NCBI GenBank assembly: GCA_963756525.1
Contig: CAVWNR010000009.1
Location: 248,001 to 312,000 of the forward strand
Length of the DNA: 64,000 bases
Source: CAVWNR01 sp963756525
Lineage (GTDB): Bacteria; Actinomycetota; Actinomycetes; Mycobacteriales; Jatrophihabitantaceae
Direction of reading: 5' to 3'
Shown here: one piece after another, positions 41,276-50,729 of the stretch
Layout of the letters: the number at the start of each line of letters is the position of its first letter
How positions within the stretch are numbered: the stretch's first letter is position 1
The notes under the pieces: generated by a model
Database searches by the model: none
Told to the model about the DNA's origin: nothing
Seen by the model: the letters and a program-made list of their open reading frames with translations, nothing else
Program-made: the position numbers and the translations under genes

Positions 41276-42957
41276 GGGAGCTGGTATACCCAGCGGGTAG
41301 GTCCATACCAAATCCGAGCGATGGGAAGGATCTATGGCATGTTTCGTTCGAGTGGTCGGTCCAGCGCCGTCACCGAAGCTGTTGGGGTGGTTCGCGCCGC
41401 TTGTATTGTTCGCAAGCGGCATTTCACCGACGACCCGCACGGTGTGATGGGTGTTCGGGTTCGGGTCGGGCACTTCGCGACCCAGGCCGAGGCGCAGACC
41501 GAGGCCGCAGCGCTGACCGCCGCCGGATTCTCGCCGCTGGTCGAGTGGACCGGCTTCGACGCCCAACCCGCGCCCGATGCCGAGCTGCTGCACGCCGTGA
41601 TCGTCGACCCGCACCAGTTCGCCGGGCAGGTCATCGCTGATCACGGCTCGGCGATCGCCAGCAAGCAGACGGTGCCCGCCGCATCAGCCGCGCTCGGCTC
41701 GCTGGCCGCCACCAATGGCGGGTTTTTCACCATCAACGCCCAACTGGCCGCGGTCAACGGTGTCAACACCGGGGTGAGCGCCTATCACGGGCAGCTGGAA
41801 TCCCTCGCCGACGGCGACCGTGCCGCGCTGGTTCTTGACGACCACGAGCCTGCAAGCATCGAGAACCTCACCACTATGGCCATCCTGAGCGCGGGGCACC
41901 GTTCGACCCGCATCCTCGGCATCAACCGGCTGCCGGGCAGCGCGGAAGACTGTGGCGTGGCTGGCTTCACCCCGACCAGCGCGCCACGCCAGAACACCGT
42001 GTGCACGGGACCTAATGACCTCGTGCTGTTCACCGCCCAATTTGGTGCGCCGCTGCCAACCGCGACATCTGCCACCGCTATCCAGGCCGTCCTCGACTGC
42101 CACGACCGGGTCGTGTCCCTCGGCGCGGTCGGCGGCACTCTGCCCCGCGGCGACTCCGCGATCCAGGCCATCGGCGCCCAGGCCGCCTGGCTCAGCAGGA
42201 ACGTCCACGTCGGCGGCCTGCTCGCGATCGATGAGCAGATCCGCACCAGCACCGGCGCGCGGGTGCCGTTGACGCCGACGGCCTCAATCGCGAGCGCCGG
42301 CCCGATGCTGCTCCGTGACGGACACAATGCAATCGATGCCGTCGACGAAGGCGTGCTAGACCCCCGCGACCTCAACGACTACACCTTCTCCGCCTACCGG
42401 CACGCGCGCACCCTCGCCGGTATCGACGCCCGCGGGCGCCTCATCCTCGTCACCGCCGACGGCGTGCCCGGTGTGAGCGAAGGCCTGACCCTCACCGAAG
42501 AAGCCGCGCTGATGCGCTCGCTCGGGGCCGTGGACGCGATGAACCTCGACGGCGGAGGCTCCACCGAATTCGCCGTCAACGGCCAACTCGTCAACGACGC
42601 ATCCAGCTCCCCACTGCGCCCGGTCGGCGACACTATCCAGGTCGTGCCCCGCGCCCGCCCGCAACCACTGAAGGCGAACGCCCGCAGGGGATCGCTTGCG
42701 CACCGATGGCCGGCCCGCGACGAGCTGCCCGAGCGAACGACGATGGGCGATGAGGCGCCGGTTCCGCCGATCGACTTGGCCGGAGGTAGCACACGGGTTT
42801 TCCAGATAGGGAGGTAGCCGAGCGCGGTCTCGCCGACGTCTTCGATCTCGCGGACGTCGAGTCTGCCGCGCGGCGTTTACCCGATCACCTACACCTTGCG
42901 CGTGTTGCTGGTAGGTGTACGCCTCGAAGGTGGACCGCAACGTCGTTCATGTTCGCG
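41276..42957 (+). repeat. Long inverted repeat, copy B (partner 24622-26670)
   Basis: The sequence from GGGAGCTGGTATACCC at 41276 to the region matching GTCGTTCATGTT at about 42957 repeats copy A in inverted orientation. It lacks about 370 bp inside the gene, joined as CGGCATTTCACCGACGACC. The rest is nearly identical to copy A. Confidence 0.9.
41339..42817 (+). CDS. Phosphodiester glycosidase, copy without signal peptide
   Basis: A 492-residue second copy of the gene at 24757-26607. The upstream region and ribosome site are the same, but codons 35-158 of the other copy are deleted. RKRH is joined directly to FTDDPHGVMGVRVRVG, removing the leader helix and the linker before the SPOR domain. 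The catalytic domain is complete and differs from the other copy by a single substitution (NVHVGG for NVHAGG), while several differences cluster before and in the SPOR domain. Without a leader the enzyme should stay in the cytoplasm and is probably non-functional in its usual role. It may act as a donor for gene conversion. Confidence 0.8.
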   Translation: MFRSSGRSSAVTEAVGVVRAACIVRKRHFTDDPHGVMGVRVRVGHFATQAEAQTEAAALTAAGFSPLVEWTGFDAQPAPDAELLHAVIVDPHQFAGQVIADHGSAIASKQTVPAASAALGSLAATNGGFFTINAQLAAVNGVNTGVSAYHGQLESLADGDRAALVLDDHEPASIENLTTMAILSAGHRSTRILGINRLPGSAEDCGVAGFTPTSAPRQNTVCTGPNDLVLFTAQFGAPLPTATSATAIQAVLDCHDRVVSLGAVGGTLPRGDSAIQAIGAQAAWLSRNVHVGGLLAIDEQIRTSTGARVPLTPTASIASAGPMLLRDGHNAIDAVDEGVLDPRDLNDYTFSAYRHARTLAGIDARGRLILVTADGVPGVSEGLTLTEEAALMRSLGAVDAMNLDGGGSTEFAVNGQLVNDASSSPLRPVGDTIQVVPRARPQPLKANARRGSLAHRWPARDELPERTTMGDEAPVPPIDLAGGSTRVFQIGR

Positions 42958-43015
42958 CAGCTGCGACGGTTGGCCGGCTTGGCGCCGTGGTGACGGGTGG
43001 TCGGTGACGCCGGGG

Positions 43016-43680
43016 TCAGTAACCGGACGGTGTGCAGACGCAGGCGCGGTTGCCCTCGGCGTCCTCGACCATCCAGTACGCCGGTGCTGCCGCGTCGCTG
43101 ACCAGGTGGCCTCCGGCGTCGAGGAGGGCCCTCGGGCGATGCTCGGCCTCGTCGTGGGAAACCCACACGTCGACGTGCCAGCACTGCTGGATGGACTGCG
43201 CGGGCAGCGCCGGGTCTCGTGCGGGTCCTGCCACCACACGGTCGAGACCTGGCCGGTCGAGTCGACGGGTCCACCCCGGTCGAGTTGCGCGCCGAGCAGG
43301 GCCGCGTAGAACGGTGCGAGCCGTTCCCCGACCGCGGTGTCGAGTCCCAGCTCACGCTGGGTCAGGCCCGAGACGTCGGCCTGGCTGGCGAGTTCCGCGG
43401 CGTGGCGGCTGATCTGTCGGGCCAGGTCCAGGTCGCGGCGGGTGATGCCGTGCCCGTCGTGGCTGGACAGCGACACGATCACGTCGGCGTCGGTGAGCGT
43501 GACGTCGGGATGGCGGTGGGCGGCCTGCGCGGCCTCGCCGACCATGTTCACCAGCGCCAGTCCGGTGGCAAAATCGCCGGTGCGGAACCGGGCCTCAATC
43601 CGGCCAAGGATCCACCGCCAATCATCCAGACCGGCCTCGCGCACCCGCAGCGCGGTCGGTGTCTGCTGCTGGTCGGTCAT
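43016..43680 (-). pseudogene. Pterin-4a-carbinolamine dehydratase fused to VOC domain, frameshifted
   Basis: From the ATG at 43680 the first frame gives a PCD domain (RPHPDVTLT-like block: AHRHPDVTLTDADVIVSLSS, then GITRRDLDLARQISRHAAEL). A linker leads into a VOC/glyoxalase-type beginning (LAPFYAALLGAQLDRGG, VSTVWWQDPHETR). Near 43225 the frame is lost, and the rest of the VOC domain (QQCWHVDVWVSHDEAEHRPR, AYWMVEDAEGNRACVCTP) is in the next frame, ending at 43016. Such PCD-VOC fusions are common in actinobacteria. A one- or two-base deletion explains the break. It is next to repeat copy B. Confidence 0.75.
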
Positions 43681-43845
43681 GGTGATCAAGATCCTCGTCG
43701 ACGCGCAGCGCGGTCACCGGCACAACCCGCTCGTGCACGGTATGACGGCTGGTCTGACCGGCGGAACCACCGCCTCGAGTCGCGCGGTGCCCTGCGTCAA
43801 TGGACGACCCAGCTGCGCCGCCCCTGCCCGAGAAGCAGTCGCCCG

Positions 43846-44034
43846 AACCTCATTGTCGGGGAAGTGGGCGGCCGCGATGGCAACCCCGGTGCCCTCGAAC
43901 TCGCGGGCCAGCGCCTCCCGGGTGCGCTGTGCGAGCGCCCGATCGACGTCACCGATCATCTCCCACTCATCCTCGAGCAGTTGGACCGGGCAGTGCACGA
44001 CATCGCCGAGCAGCACCGCGCGCTGTGGCGGCAA
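43846..44034 (-). pseudogene. MBL-fold hydrolase, C-terminal fragment
   Basis: A minus-strand frame reads AVLLGDVVHCPVQLLEDEWE, then RALAQRTREALAREFEGTGV and AIAAAHFPD. The GD-VxH and AAHFP histidine/aspartate motifs are the late metal-binding parts of a metallo-beta-lactamase-fold hydrolase. The N-terminal HxHxDH region is missing and the DNA upstream has stops, so only the tail survives. It precedes the glucoamylase gene on the other strand. Confidence 0.5.
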
Positions 44035-44319
44035 GACCGGACGCTTGGCTTACGTCCTCATCAAGCGGTGTGCGGATGATCGCAAAGCAGCCTGACGACC
44101 CACTCGGCTGCCGTAGCGTCGAGCCAGCGATCTTCGCCGTCATGGTCGGTCCCGGTTTGCCCTCCCGCTGCCGCCGGTCGTTTGAAACCACGGTTGACAT
44201 AGTGACCGGCGGCTCGGAATCGCGGCTCGCCTCTTCCGCGTAGTGGTTAAGGCTGCTAGCGTCGCGATCCACCGAATATGTTCTGGTCGACAACAAAGTC
44301 GCGTCTCGCTGGAGGTCGT

Positions 44320-47300
44320 ATGTCCGCGTCTTCTGCCGGTCGTCGGTTTGTTGCGGTGCTCGCCGTGGCATGTTGCGTGGTCGCCGCAGCGACCGTGGCC
44401 GGCGCGGGCTCAGCGGCGGCCAGAACGGCGGAGCGAGTGCCTGTTGCCGGGTCGGCGCCGGGCGGGCCGGGGGCTCAGTCGTATTTGGATATGGCACGCA
44501 AGGACTGTTTCGGCACCGCGCGGAATACCGGGTCGAAGGTGTGGTTCACGGTGGCCGACGGGGTGCTCTCGGATGTTTTCAGTCCGACGATCGAGAACAG
44601 CAACGTCAACACGGTGCAGTACGTCGTCACCGACGGCGCGACCTTCACCGACTTGCAGCAGCGGGATATGAGCTACACGGTCAGCTCCCCGTATCCAGGC
44701 GGCATGGTGTGCCGGGTGACCAGCACCGACGCCAAGCATGGCTTTGAGCTGGTCACGGATTACCTGACGGACCCGGCGCGGGACAGCGTGCTGATGCACA
44801 CCCGTCTTGCGCCGCTGCCCGGGCGGCGGGACGGGGTCGCCAGGCTGAAGGTGTACGTCCGCTACGACGCGACCATCGACAACACTGGCGGCGGCGGGTC
44901 GACCAACGCCGGGGCCAACAACGCCACGATCGACCAAGCGACCACCGCATTGATCGCATCGGACACCCAGGCGCCTACCGGCCCGTTCGCCGCCACGGTC
45001 ACCGGTGCCCTGGTCGGTGACCGGCCGTTCCTGACGGAGACCAGTGGGTTCGTCGGCACGAGCAGCGACGGGTTGACCCAACTCGACGGCGCGCACCGGC
45101 TGACCAGCGACTACCAGTCAGCTACGAACGGGAACGTGGTGCAGACCGCCGAGATCAACACCGCGGGTCCTAGGCGGCCCTTCACTCTCGCGTTGGGCTT
45201 CGGCTCGGACCCACAGAGCGCGGTCGCGGCCGCCACCGGCAGCGCGCGCACGCCGTACGGTCGCATCCTGACCGGCTACCTGGTCGGCTGGCTGGGCTAC
45301 GACGCCACGCTGCGGCCACCACCGCGGCGACTGTCCGGGCAGTCGGCGCCCGCGGCGGCCCGGATGCGGCAGCTGTACTGGCTGTCCGCCAATGTGATCA
45401 AGGCCGCCGAGGACAAGACCCACCCTGGAGCGTTCGTGGCCTCACCCACTGACCCGTGGGGGCAGTCGGTCTCGGCCACTACCACCCACGCCGGATGGAC
45501 CTACCGCGAGATCTTCGCCCGAGACAGTTATGAGACCTTCACCGCGCTGCTCGCCGATGGCGATCTGACCAGCGCCCGGGCGCTGGTGCGGTTCCTCTAC
45601 GACCAGACCCAGCAGCCAGACGGTAGCTTCCCCCGCGACTCGGAGGTCGACGGCTCGGTGGCTCCGGACACCTTCGGACTGCAAGAGATCGACGAGGATG
45701 CCTACCCCCTGCTGATGGCCTGGGACGCCGGCTTCGCAGGCGACACGGGGTTCTACGCCCGGCACATCCGCCCGGACGCCGACTTCATCGTCGACCACGG
45801 ACCCAACTACGGCGTCGAGCGGTGGGAGGAACAACCCGGATACTCGCCCTCCACATTGGCCGCGGAGATCGCCGGTCTGGTGGCGGCGGCCCGGCTGGCC
45901 CAGGCCGCCGGGGACACCGCTCGCGCCCACCTGTACCTGGCCACCGCCGACCATTACCAGCGCAATGTGCAGACCTGGACGGTGACCAGTACCGGCCCCT
46001 ATTCGCCGAAGCCGTATTTCCTCCGTCTGGCGCGCAACGGTGACCCGAACGCGGCCGACACCTACAACCTGGGTAACGGCAGCCTGACCAACGTGGACCA
46101 GCGGTCGCTGGTCGACGCTGGATTCTTGGAGCTGACTCGGCTCGGCGAACTTCCCGCTGACAGCCCGGTGGTGCGTAACTCGCTGCACGTGGTCGATTCG
46201 GTGATCGAATCGCAGACCGCCTCCGGACCGGGATGGCACCGCTACGGGGTCCAAGCCAGCGGCAGCACCGACGGCTACGGCGACTGCTATGCCCCCGACC
46301 CGACCAACTGCTCGCCAACCGGCGCCCCGTGGTTCCCGACCGGCACCGGCTCCGGACACGTGTGGCCGGTTCTCGCAGGAGAACGCGCCGAGCAGCAACT
46401 GCAGACCGGCGACCGCACCGGGGCGATCAGCCTGCTGCAAACCATGGCCAGCATGTCCTCCGGCCTTGGGCTGATCCCCGAGCAGGCCTGGGAGGACCCG
46501 GACGTCGCAGCGTCCCCGTACGGGTCGGACCCCGCGACGGCATCCATCGGGTTCACCAACGGCAAACCCGCCGGCTCCGCGTCACCGTTGATCTGGGCCC
46601 AATCGCAGTACCTGCGGCTGGTGCAGGACCTCGCCGCCGGCCGGCTACAGGACCAGCCGGCGATCGTGCGGGACCGCTACGTGAGCACCGCCCCACCGAC
46701 GGCGCTGCCCGTGACCCTGACCGCGCCACCCGCCGGAGCGGTCGTGGCGGGCGCCAGCACCACCGTACGGGGCATCACCACCCCCGCCGCCACAGTGGAC
46801 ATCGCCGCCAGCCAGCCCTCCTCTGCCAACAACACCACCGCAGTGGCCCAGACCATCGCCGACGCCACGGGCGCGTTCTCCGCGACGCTGCCTACCCCAC
46901 CCGGCGAGACGATCATCACCGTGACAGCGACGCTGGGCATGCACGCCTCCGGATTCACCCAACAGACGGTCAGCGCCGCCTACCCGTCGCTGGCCGCCGG
47001 CTTCAACAACGTCGGTATCACCTCCAACGCCGACGCCGCGCCCGGCGACTTCGACGGGGTCGGGGACAGCTACTCCGCACAGGCGCTGGCCACCGGATCA
47101 CCACAGGCCCTGACCCCCGGCACCACCATCACCATCGACGGCATCGCGCTGACCTGGCCGAACGCCGCGCCCGGACAGCCGGACAACGTCGTCGCCGAAG
47201 GACAGGCCTTCGACGTCTCCGGGACCGGCCGCACCCTCGGCCTGCTCGGCGCCGCCGCGTTCGGGACCGGCACCGGCACCGGCACCATCACCTACACCGA

Positions 47301-47562
47301 CGGCACCACCCAGTCGTTCACCCTGACCTTCAGCGACTGGGCCAGTTCCACCCCCGCCCCTGGCACCAGCGTGGTCAACACCACCACGCAGTGGAACACC
47401 CCCAGCGGACCCAACGGCAGCGGCGGCGTACGCAACATCTACTTCACCGCCGTCCCCCTCCAGCCACGCAAAACCGTCGCCACCGTCCAACTGCCGAACG
47501 TCAGCAACGGCGTCGGGGTCTTCACCGCCATGCACATCTTCGCTCTGGCCGTCGGCGGATAA
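44320..47562 (+). CDS. Secreted GH15-type glucoamylase/glucodextranase
   Basis: A 1080-residue exported glycosidase. The ATG at 44320 has GGAGGT four bases upstream; the signal peptide (MSASSAGRRFVAVLAVACCV) ends near SAAARTAE. Residues about 45-330 are the beta-sandwich N domain of bacterial glucoamylases (YLDMARKDCFGTARNTGSKV, WFTVADGVLSDVFSPTIENS). About 340-790 is the (alpha/alpha)6 barrel: YREIFARDSYETFTALLADG, EVDGSVAPDTFGLQEIDEDA and the catalytic-acid segment VERWEEQPGYSPSTLAAEIA. The base region reads SPLIWAQSQYLRLVQDLAAG. The last 290 residues are beta-rich: a bacterial-Ig-like unit (PVTLTAPPAGAVVAGASTTV) and a carbohydrate-binding-like domain. It should release glucose from alpha-glucans outside the cell. 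Confidence 0.88.
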   Translation: MSASSAGRRFVAVLAVACCVVAAATVAGAGSAAARTAERVPVAGSAPGGPGAQSYLDMARKDCFGTARNTGSKVWFTVADGVLSDVFSPTIENSNVNTVQYVVTDGATFTDLQQRDMSYTVSSPYPGGMVCRVTSTDAKHGFELVTDYLTDPARDSVLMHTRLAPLPGRRDGVARLKVYVRYDATIDNTGGGGSTNAGANNATIDQATTALIASDTQAPTGPFAATVTGALVGDRPFLTETSGFVGTSSDGLTQLDGAHRLTSDYQSATNGNVVQTAEINTAGPRRPFTLALGFGSDPQSAVAAATGSARTPYGRILTGYLVGWLGYDATLRPPPRRLSGQSAPAAARMRQLYWLSANVIKAAEDKTHPGAFVASPTDPWGQSVSATTTHAGWTYREIFARDSYETFTALLADGDLTSARALVRFLYDQTQQPDGSFPRDSEVDGSVAPDTFGLQEIDEDAYPLLMAWDAGFAGDTGFYARHIRPDADFIVDHGPNYGVERWEEQPGYSPSTLAAEIAGLVAAARLAQAAGDTARAHLYLATADHYQRNVQTWTVTSTGPYSPKPYFLRLARNGDPNAADTYNLGNGSLTNVDQRSLVDAGFLELTRLGELPADSPVVRNSLHVVDSVIESQTASGPGWHRYGVQASGSTDGYGDCYAPDPTNCSPTGAPWFPTGTGSGHVWPVLAGERAEQQLQTGDRTGAISLLQTMASMSSGLGLIPEQAWEDPDVAASPYGSDPATASIGFTNGKPAGSASPLIWAQSQYLRLVQDLAAGRLQDQPAIVRDRYVSTAPPTALPVTLTAPPAGAVVAGASTTVRGITTPAATVDIAASQPSSANNTTAVAQTIADATGAFSATLPTPPGETIITVTATLGMHASGFTQQTVSAAYPSLAAGFNNVGITSNADAAPGDFDGVGDSYSAQALATGSPQALTPGTTITIDGIALTWPNAAPGQPDNVVAEGQAFDVSGTGRTLGLLGAAAFGTGTGTGTITYTDGTTQSFTLTFSDWASSTPAPGTSVVNTTTQWNTPSGPNGSGGVRNIYFTAVPLQPRKTVATVQLPNVSNGVGVFTAMHIFALAVGG

Positions 47563-48355
47563 CTGCCACATCCCTCACCTCGCGAATTTCGCCGTCAACA
47601 TCAAGGCCTGGACGTGACTGCACCTGACGACCGCAAGCAGTCGCAGCGCCCCGCTACTTGCCAAAGTGCACGATCACGACACCGGCCGGCGCGGCGGCTG
47701 GGTAAAACGCAGTGAACGGTTCAGGTCTCCGCGGCCGCGAACCGGTCCTACTACCGCTCGCGGAACCTCGCCAAGCGGCAGCACCGCGGCACGGCGAAGA
47801 TGAACTTGGCCGCGCGGATTGGGCACTCGCGCATAAGGCATCGCATCCGGCGACGTGCTCGGCGATCTTCCCGTAGCTCGCCGGCGAAACGGTCCTTCGT
47901 GCAGCTGAGCAGGTCGCCCATTCTGGCTGGTTGAAGAATCGCCCGGTGATCGGTAACACGGCCGAGATCTATGCGCCCATCGGGACGGGTGGCGGCCGGA
48001 TCGACTCCCCGCCGACAAAGGATCTCCCGATGCTCGCAACGTATCCAACTCTCGGCATCTGGCGCGAGCTCCAGATCGGCTCGCACATGCCACGTTCGAG
48101 CAGGAGAACGGGCCGGCGGTTCGGCTCGCCTTGCGGGCGCCTGCGGACCGGGCGCGCCGCTCAGCCGAAGATGATCTCAAGTATGAGCGGCCGCGCAGCC
48201 GGTAGGCCAGGACGTCGTCGTCGATCGCGAGGATCGTGTCGCTCTCCTCGACATCGATACCGAACGTCGCGCCCCACGTGGGCCGAGCGAGCTCGGCACG
48301 TGCGTCGAGGTCGGCGTGGCACACCGGATCGCCTAAATGGACTATGACTGGACCA
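47563..48355. other. Intergenic stretch with decayed sequence
   Basis: About 790 bp between the glucoamylase and the permease operon. Minus-strand frames contain short protein-like pieces (for example VIVHLGDPVCHADLDARAEL and GVDPAATRPDGRIDLGRV) in different frames, suggesting remnants of one or two genes, none identifiable. Confidence 0.35.
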
Positions 48356-48385
48356 TTGACTATGGCAGGGGATCGTAGGAATAAT
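48356..48385 (+). promoter_or_regulatory. Candidate promoter of the polyamine-type operon
   Basis: TTGACT (48356-48361) and AATAAT (48380-48385) are separated by 18 bases and lie 74 bp before the permease start. GACTATG occurs twice, at 48340-48346 and overlapping the -35 box at 48358-48364, 18 bp apart, so a regulator such as the FadR-type protein of the operon could bind there. Confidence 0.45.
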
Positions 48386-48458
48386 CGCTGCTCTGGGCTC
48401 AGGACTGGTCGTAAAGGTCTAAGCCGGTGCCATTGAGGGCCGACTGTCGGAGGATGGC

Positions 48459-49982
48459 ATGGCATCAGACCGGACGCTGGACATGGTCGGGCTGGACGAC
48501 GACGCGCGGGCGCTGGCAGAACTCGGCTACAAGCAGGAACTGCACCGGCGGATGAGCGGCTTTTCCAACTTCGCGGTGTCGTTCTCGATCATCTCGGTCC
48601 TGGCGGGGTGTATCACCTCCTACGGGATCGCGATGACCTCGGGCGGCCCGATCGCGATCTCGATCGGTTGGCCGCTGGTCGGGGTGTTCGTGTTGTGCGT
48701 GGCCTTGGCGATGGCCGAGGTGTGCTCGGTGTATCCGACAGCAGGCGGGCTGTACTTCTGGGCGGGCCGGTTGGCGCGGCGCAACAAGGCGGCGTGGGCG
48801 TGGTTCGTCGGCTGGTTCAACTTCCTCGGCGAGGTGGCGGTGACCGCGGCGATCGACTTCGGCGCGGCGGTCACCTGGATGGCGTTCATGAACCTGACGT
48901 TCGGCACCGCGGTCGACAAGACCAACACCTTCCTCGCCTTCGTGATCATCCTGGTCTCCCACGGCCTGCTCAACACCTTCGGCGTGAACCTGGTTCGGCT
49001 GTTGTCGAATGTCAGCGCGTGGTGGCACCTGATCGGTGTGGCGGTGATTGTCGCGGTACTGATCGTCGTGCCGAAGCATCACCAGTCGATGAGCTGGACG
49101 TTCTTCCACTACGAGAACCACAGCGGCTGGGGCGTGCCGATCTATGTGTTCCTGATCGGGTTGCTGATGGCACAGTACACCTACACCGGCTATGACGCCT
49201 CGGCGCACGTGGCGGAGGAGACCCGCGGGGCTGCACGCTCGGCGCCGAAGGGGCTGGTGAGCAGCGTCGTCGTGTCGATCATCGCCGGATGGGTGCTGCT
49301 CGTCGCGGTGACCGCGGCGATACAGCACTACGACTCGACGCTGAGCAGCGCGACCGGGCTTCCGCCGGCGCAGATCTTCATCGACGCTGCGGGCAGGGAC
49401 ACCGGCATCTTCCTGCTGTTCATCGCGGCGGTGGCGCAGTACTTCTGCGGGATGGCCTCGGTGACGGCGAACTCGCGGATGTCGTTCGCGTTCAGCCGCG
49501 ACGGTGCGCTGCCCGGGTCGCGGCTGTGGGCGCGGGTGAATCCGCGTACCGGAACGCCGACCAACTCGATCTGGCTGTGCACGGTCTGCTCGATCGTGCT
49601 GGCCAGCCCGGCGCTGTTCAGCACCACTGCGTACCTGGCCGTGACCTCGATCGCGGTGATCGGGCTGTACATCGCCTACGTGACACCGGTATTCCTGCGC
49701 CGGATCAACCCGGAATTCCGCCACGGGGTGTGGCACCTGGGCCGATGGAGCGCGTTGATCGGCTGGATCGCCGTGGTGTGGGTGATCTTCATCGTGATCT
49801 TGTTCATGCTACCGCCGGTCAAGCCGATCACCGTCAACAGCTTCAACTACGCGCCGGTCGCGGTGGCGGTGGTGCTGGTGTTCGCGACGCTGAGCTGGTG
49901 GCTGGGCGGGCGAAAGCACTTCATGCGCGCGGTGCCGGCCGGGCATGAGACCAAGGCGGCGGAAGAGATCCTGGAAGGGTGA
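48459..49982 (+). CDS. APC-family amino-acid/polyamine permease
   Basis: A 507-residue permease with about twelve helices. It starts at an ATG with GGAGG six bases upstream. Early motifs are the conserved FSNFAVSFSIISVLAGCITS with GIAMTSGGPIAISIGWPLVG and the family's cytoplasmic loop AEVCSVYPTAGGLYFWAGRL. Later come GYDASAHVAEETRGAARSAP and VTANSRMSFAFSRDGALPGS. It belongs to the amino-acid transporter branch containing GABA and putrescine carriers (GabP/PuuP-like). It heads the operon with overlapping translation into the FadR gene, so it probably imports the polyamine or amine used by the next enzymes. Confidence 0.92.
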   Translation: MASDRTLDMVGLDDDARALAELGYKQELHRRMSGFSNFAVSFSIISVLAGCITSYGIAMTSGGPIAISIGWPLVGVFVLCVALAMAEVCSVYPTAGGLYFWAGRLARRNKAAWAWFVGWFNFLGEVAVTAAIDFGAAVTWMAFMNLTFGTAVDKTNTFLAFVIILVSHGLLNTFGVNLVRLLSNVSAWWHLIGVAVIVAVLIVVPKHHQSMSWTFFHYENHSGWGVPIYVFLIGLLMAQYTYTGYDASAHVAEETRGAARSAPKGLVSSVVVSIIAGWVLLVAVTAAIQHYDSTLSSATGLPPAQIFIDAAGRDTGIFLLFIAAVAQYFCGMASVTANSRMSFAFSRDGALPGSRLWARVNPRTGTPTNSIWLCTVCSIVLASPALFSTTAYLAVTSIAVIGLYIAYVTPVFLRRINPEFRHGVWHLGRWSALIGWIAVVWVIFIVILFMLPPVKPITVNSFNYAPVAVAVVLVFATLSWWLGGRKHFMRAVPAGHETKAAEEILEG

Positions 49983-50719
49983 GTGCGCTCGATCGGCTGA
50001 ACGGGCAGTCGCTGCCGAATGCGGTGCTGCGGCCGGTGCGCGACCGCAACGCCTTCGAGTCGACGGTGGAACAGCTGGCCAGCGCGGTGCGGTTGGGCGT
50101 CTATGCGCACGGCGAGCAGCTTCCCCCGGAGCGGGATCTGGCTGCCCGCCTGGCGGTGAGCCGGGCAACTCTGCGGGAGGCGATCGGCGCGCTGCGTGAC
50201 GCGCGGATGGTGGAGACGCGGCGCGGACGCGGCGGCGGCACGGTCGTCACCTACAACGGACACCGGACCGAGCCGGGGGCGGCCAGCGCGCTGCGCCGCC
50301 GCGGCCCGGAGTTGCTGGACGCGCTGGATTTCCGCGCCGTGGTCGAGCCCGGCGCGGCCTACCTCGCCGCGCGGCGATACCTGTCAGGCGACGACCGGGC
50401 GTGGCTGTCTCGGGCGCTGGAGCAGGTCGCCGGCGCGCCCGACGCGGCCGCGCACCGGCTCGCCGATTCCCGGCTGCACCTGGCGATCGCGACGCTGTCC
50501 GGGTCGCGGCTGCTGGTGGAGTCGGTCACCCAGGCGCAGATCCTGCTGCACGAAATGCTCGCGGCGATCCCGGTGCTGCCGCGCAACATCGCGCACTCCA
50601 ACAGCCAGCACTCGCGCGTCGTCACGGCCATCTTGGCCGGCGACGCGGATACCGCGCGGCGAGAGATGGAAGAGCATTGCGAGGCCACGTCGGCGCTGCT
50701 GCGCGGGCTGTTGGGATAG
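49979..50719 (+). CDS. FadR-type (GntR/FCD) transcriptional regulator
   Basis: A 246-residue FCD-type GntR regulator. The GTG start overlaps the permease stop (GTGA). The winged helix (VEQLASAVRLGVYAHGEQLP, then PERDLAARLAVSRATLREAI) is followed by ETRRGRGGGTVVTYNG as the wing. The FCD domain carries LLDALDFRAVVEPGAAYLAA, DSRLHLAIATLSGS and HSRVVTAILAGDADTARREM, with the His/Asp positions that bind a metal and a carboxylate effector. As an internal member of the operon it likely represses the upstream promoter and is released by a polyamine-pathway acid. Confidence 0.9.
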   Translation: MSALDRLNGQSLPNAVLRPVRDRNAFESTVEQLASAVRLGVYAHGEQLPPERDLAARLAVSRATLREAIGALRDARMVETRRGRGGGTVVTYNGHRTEPGAASALRRRGPELLDALDFRAVVEPGAAYLAARRYLSGDDRAWLSRALEQVAGAPDAAAHRLADSRLHLAIATLSGSRLLVESVTQAQILLHEMLAAIPVLPRNIAHSNSQHSRVVTAILAGDADTARREMEEHCEATSALLRGLLG

Positions 50720-50729
50720 GAGAACGCGG

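Noticed and set aside
47674..48465. A 263-codon minus-strand frame between the glucoamylase and the permease
   Set aside because: Only short pieces look protein-like, there is no ribosome site and the frame overlaps the start of the permease gene.
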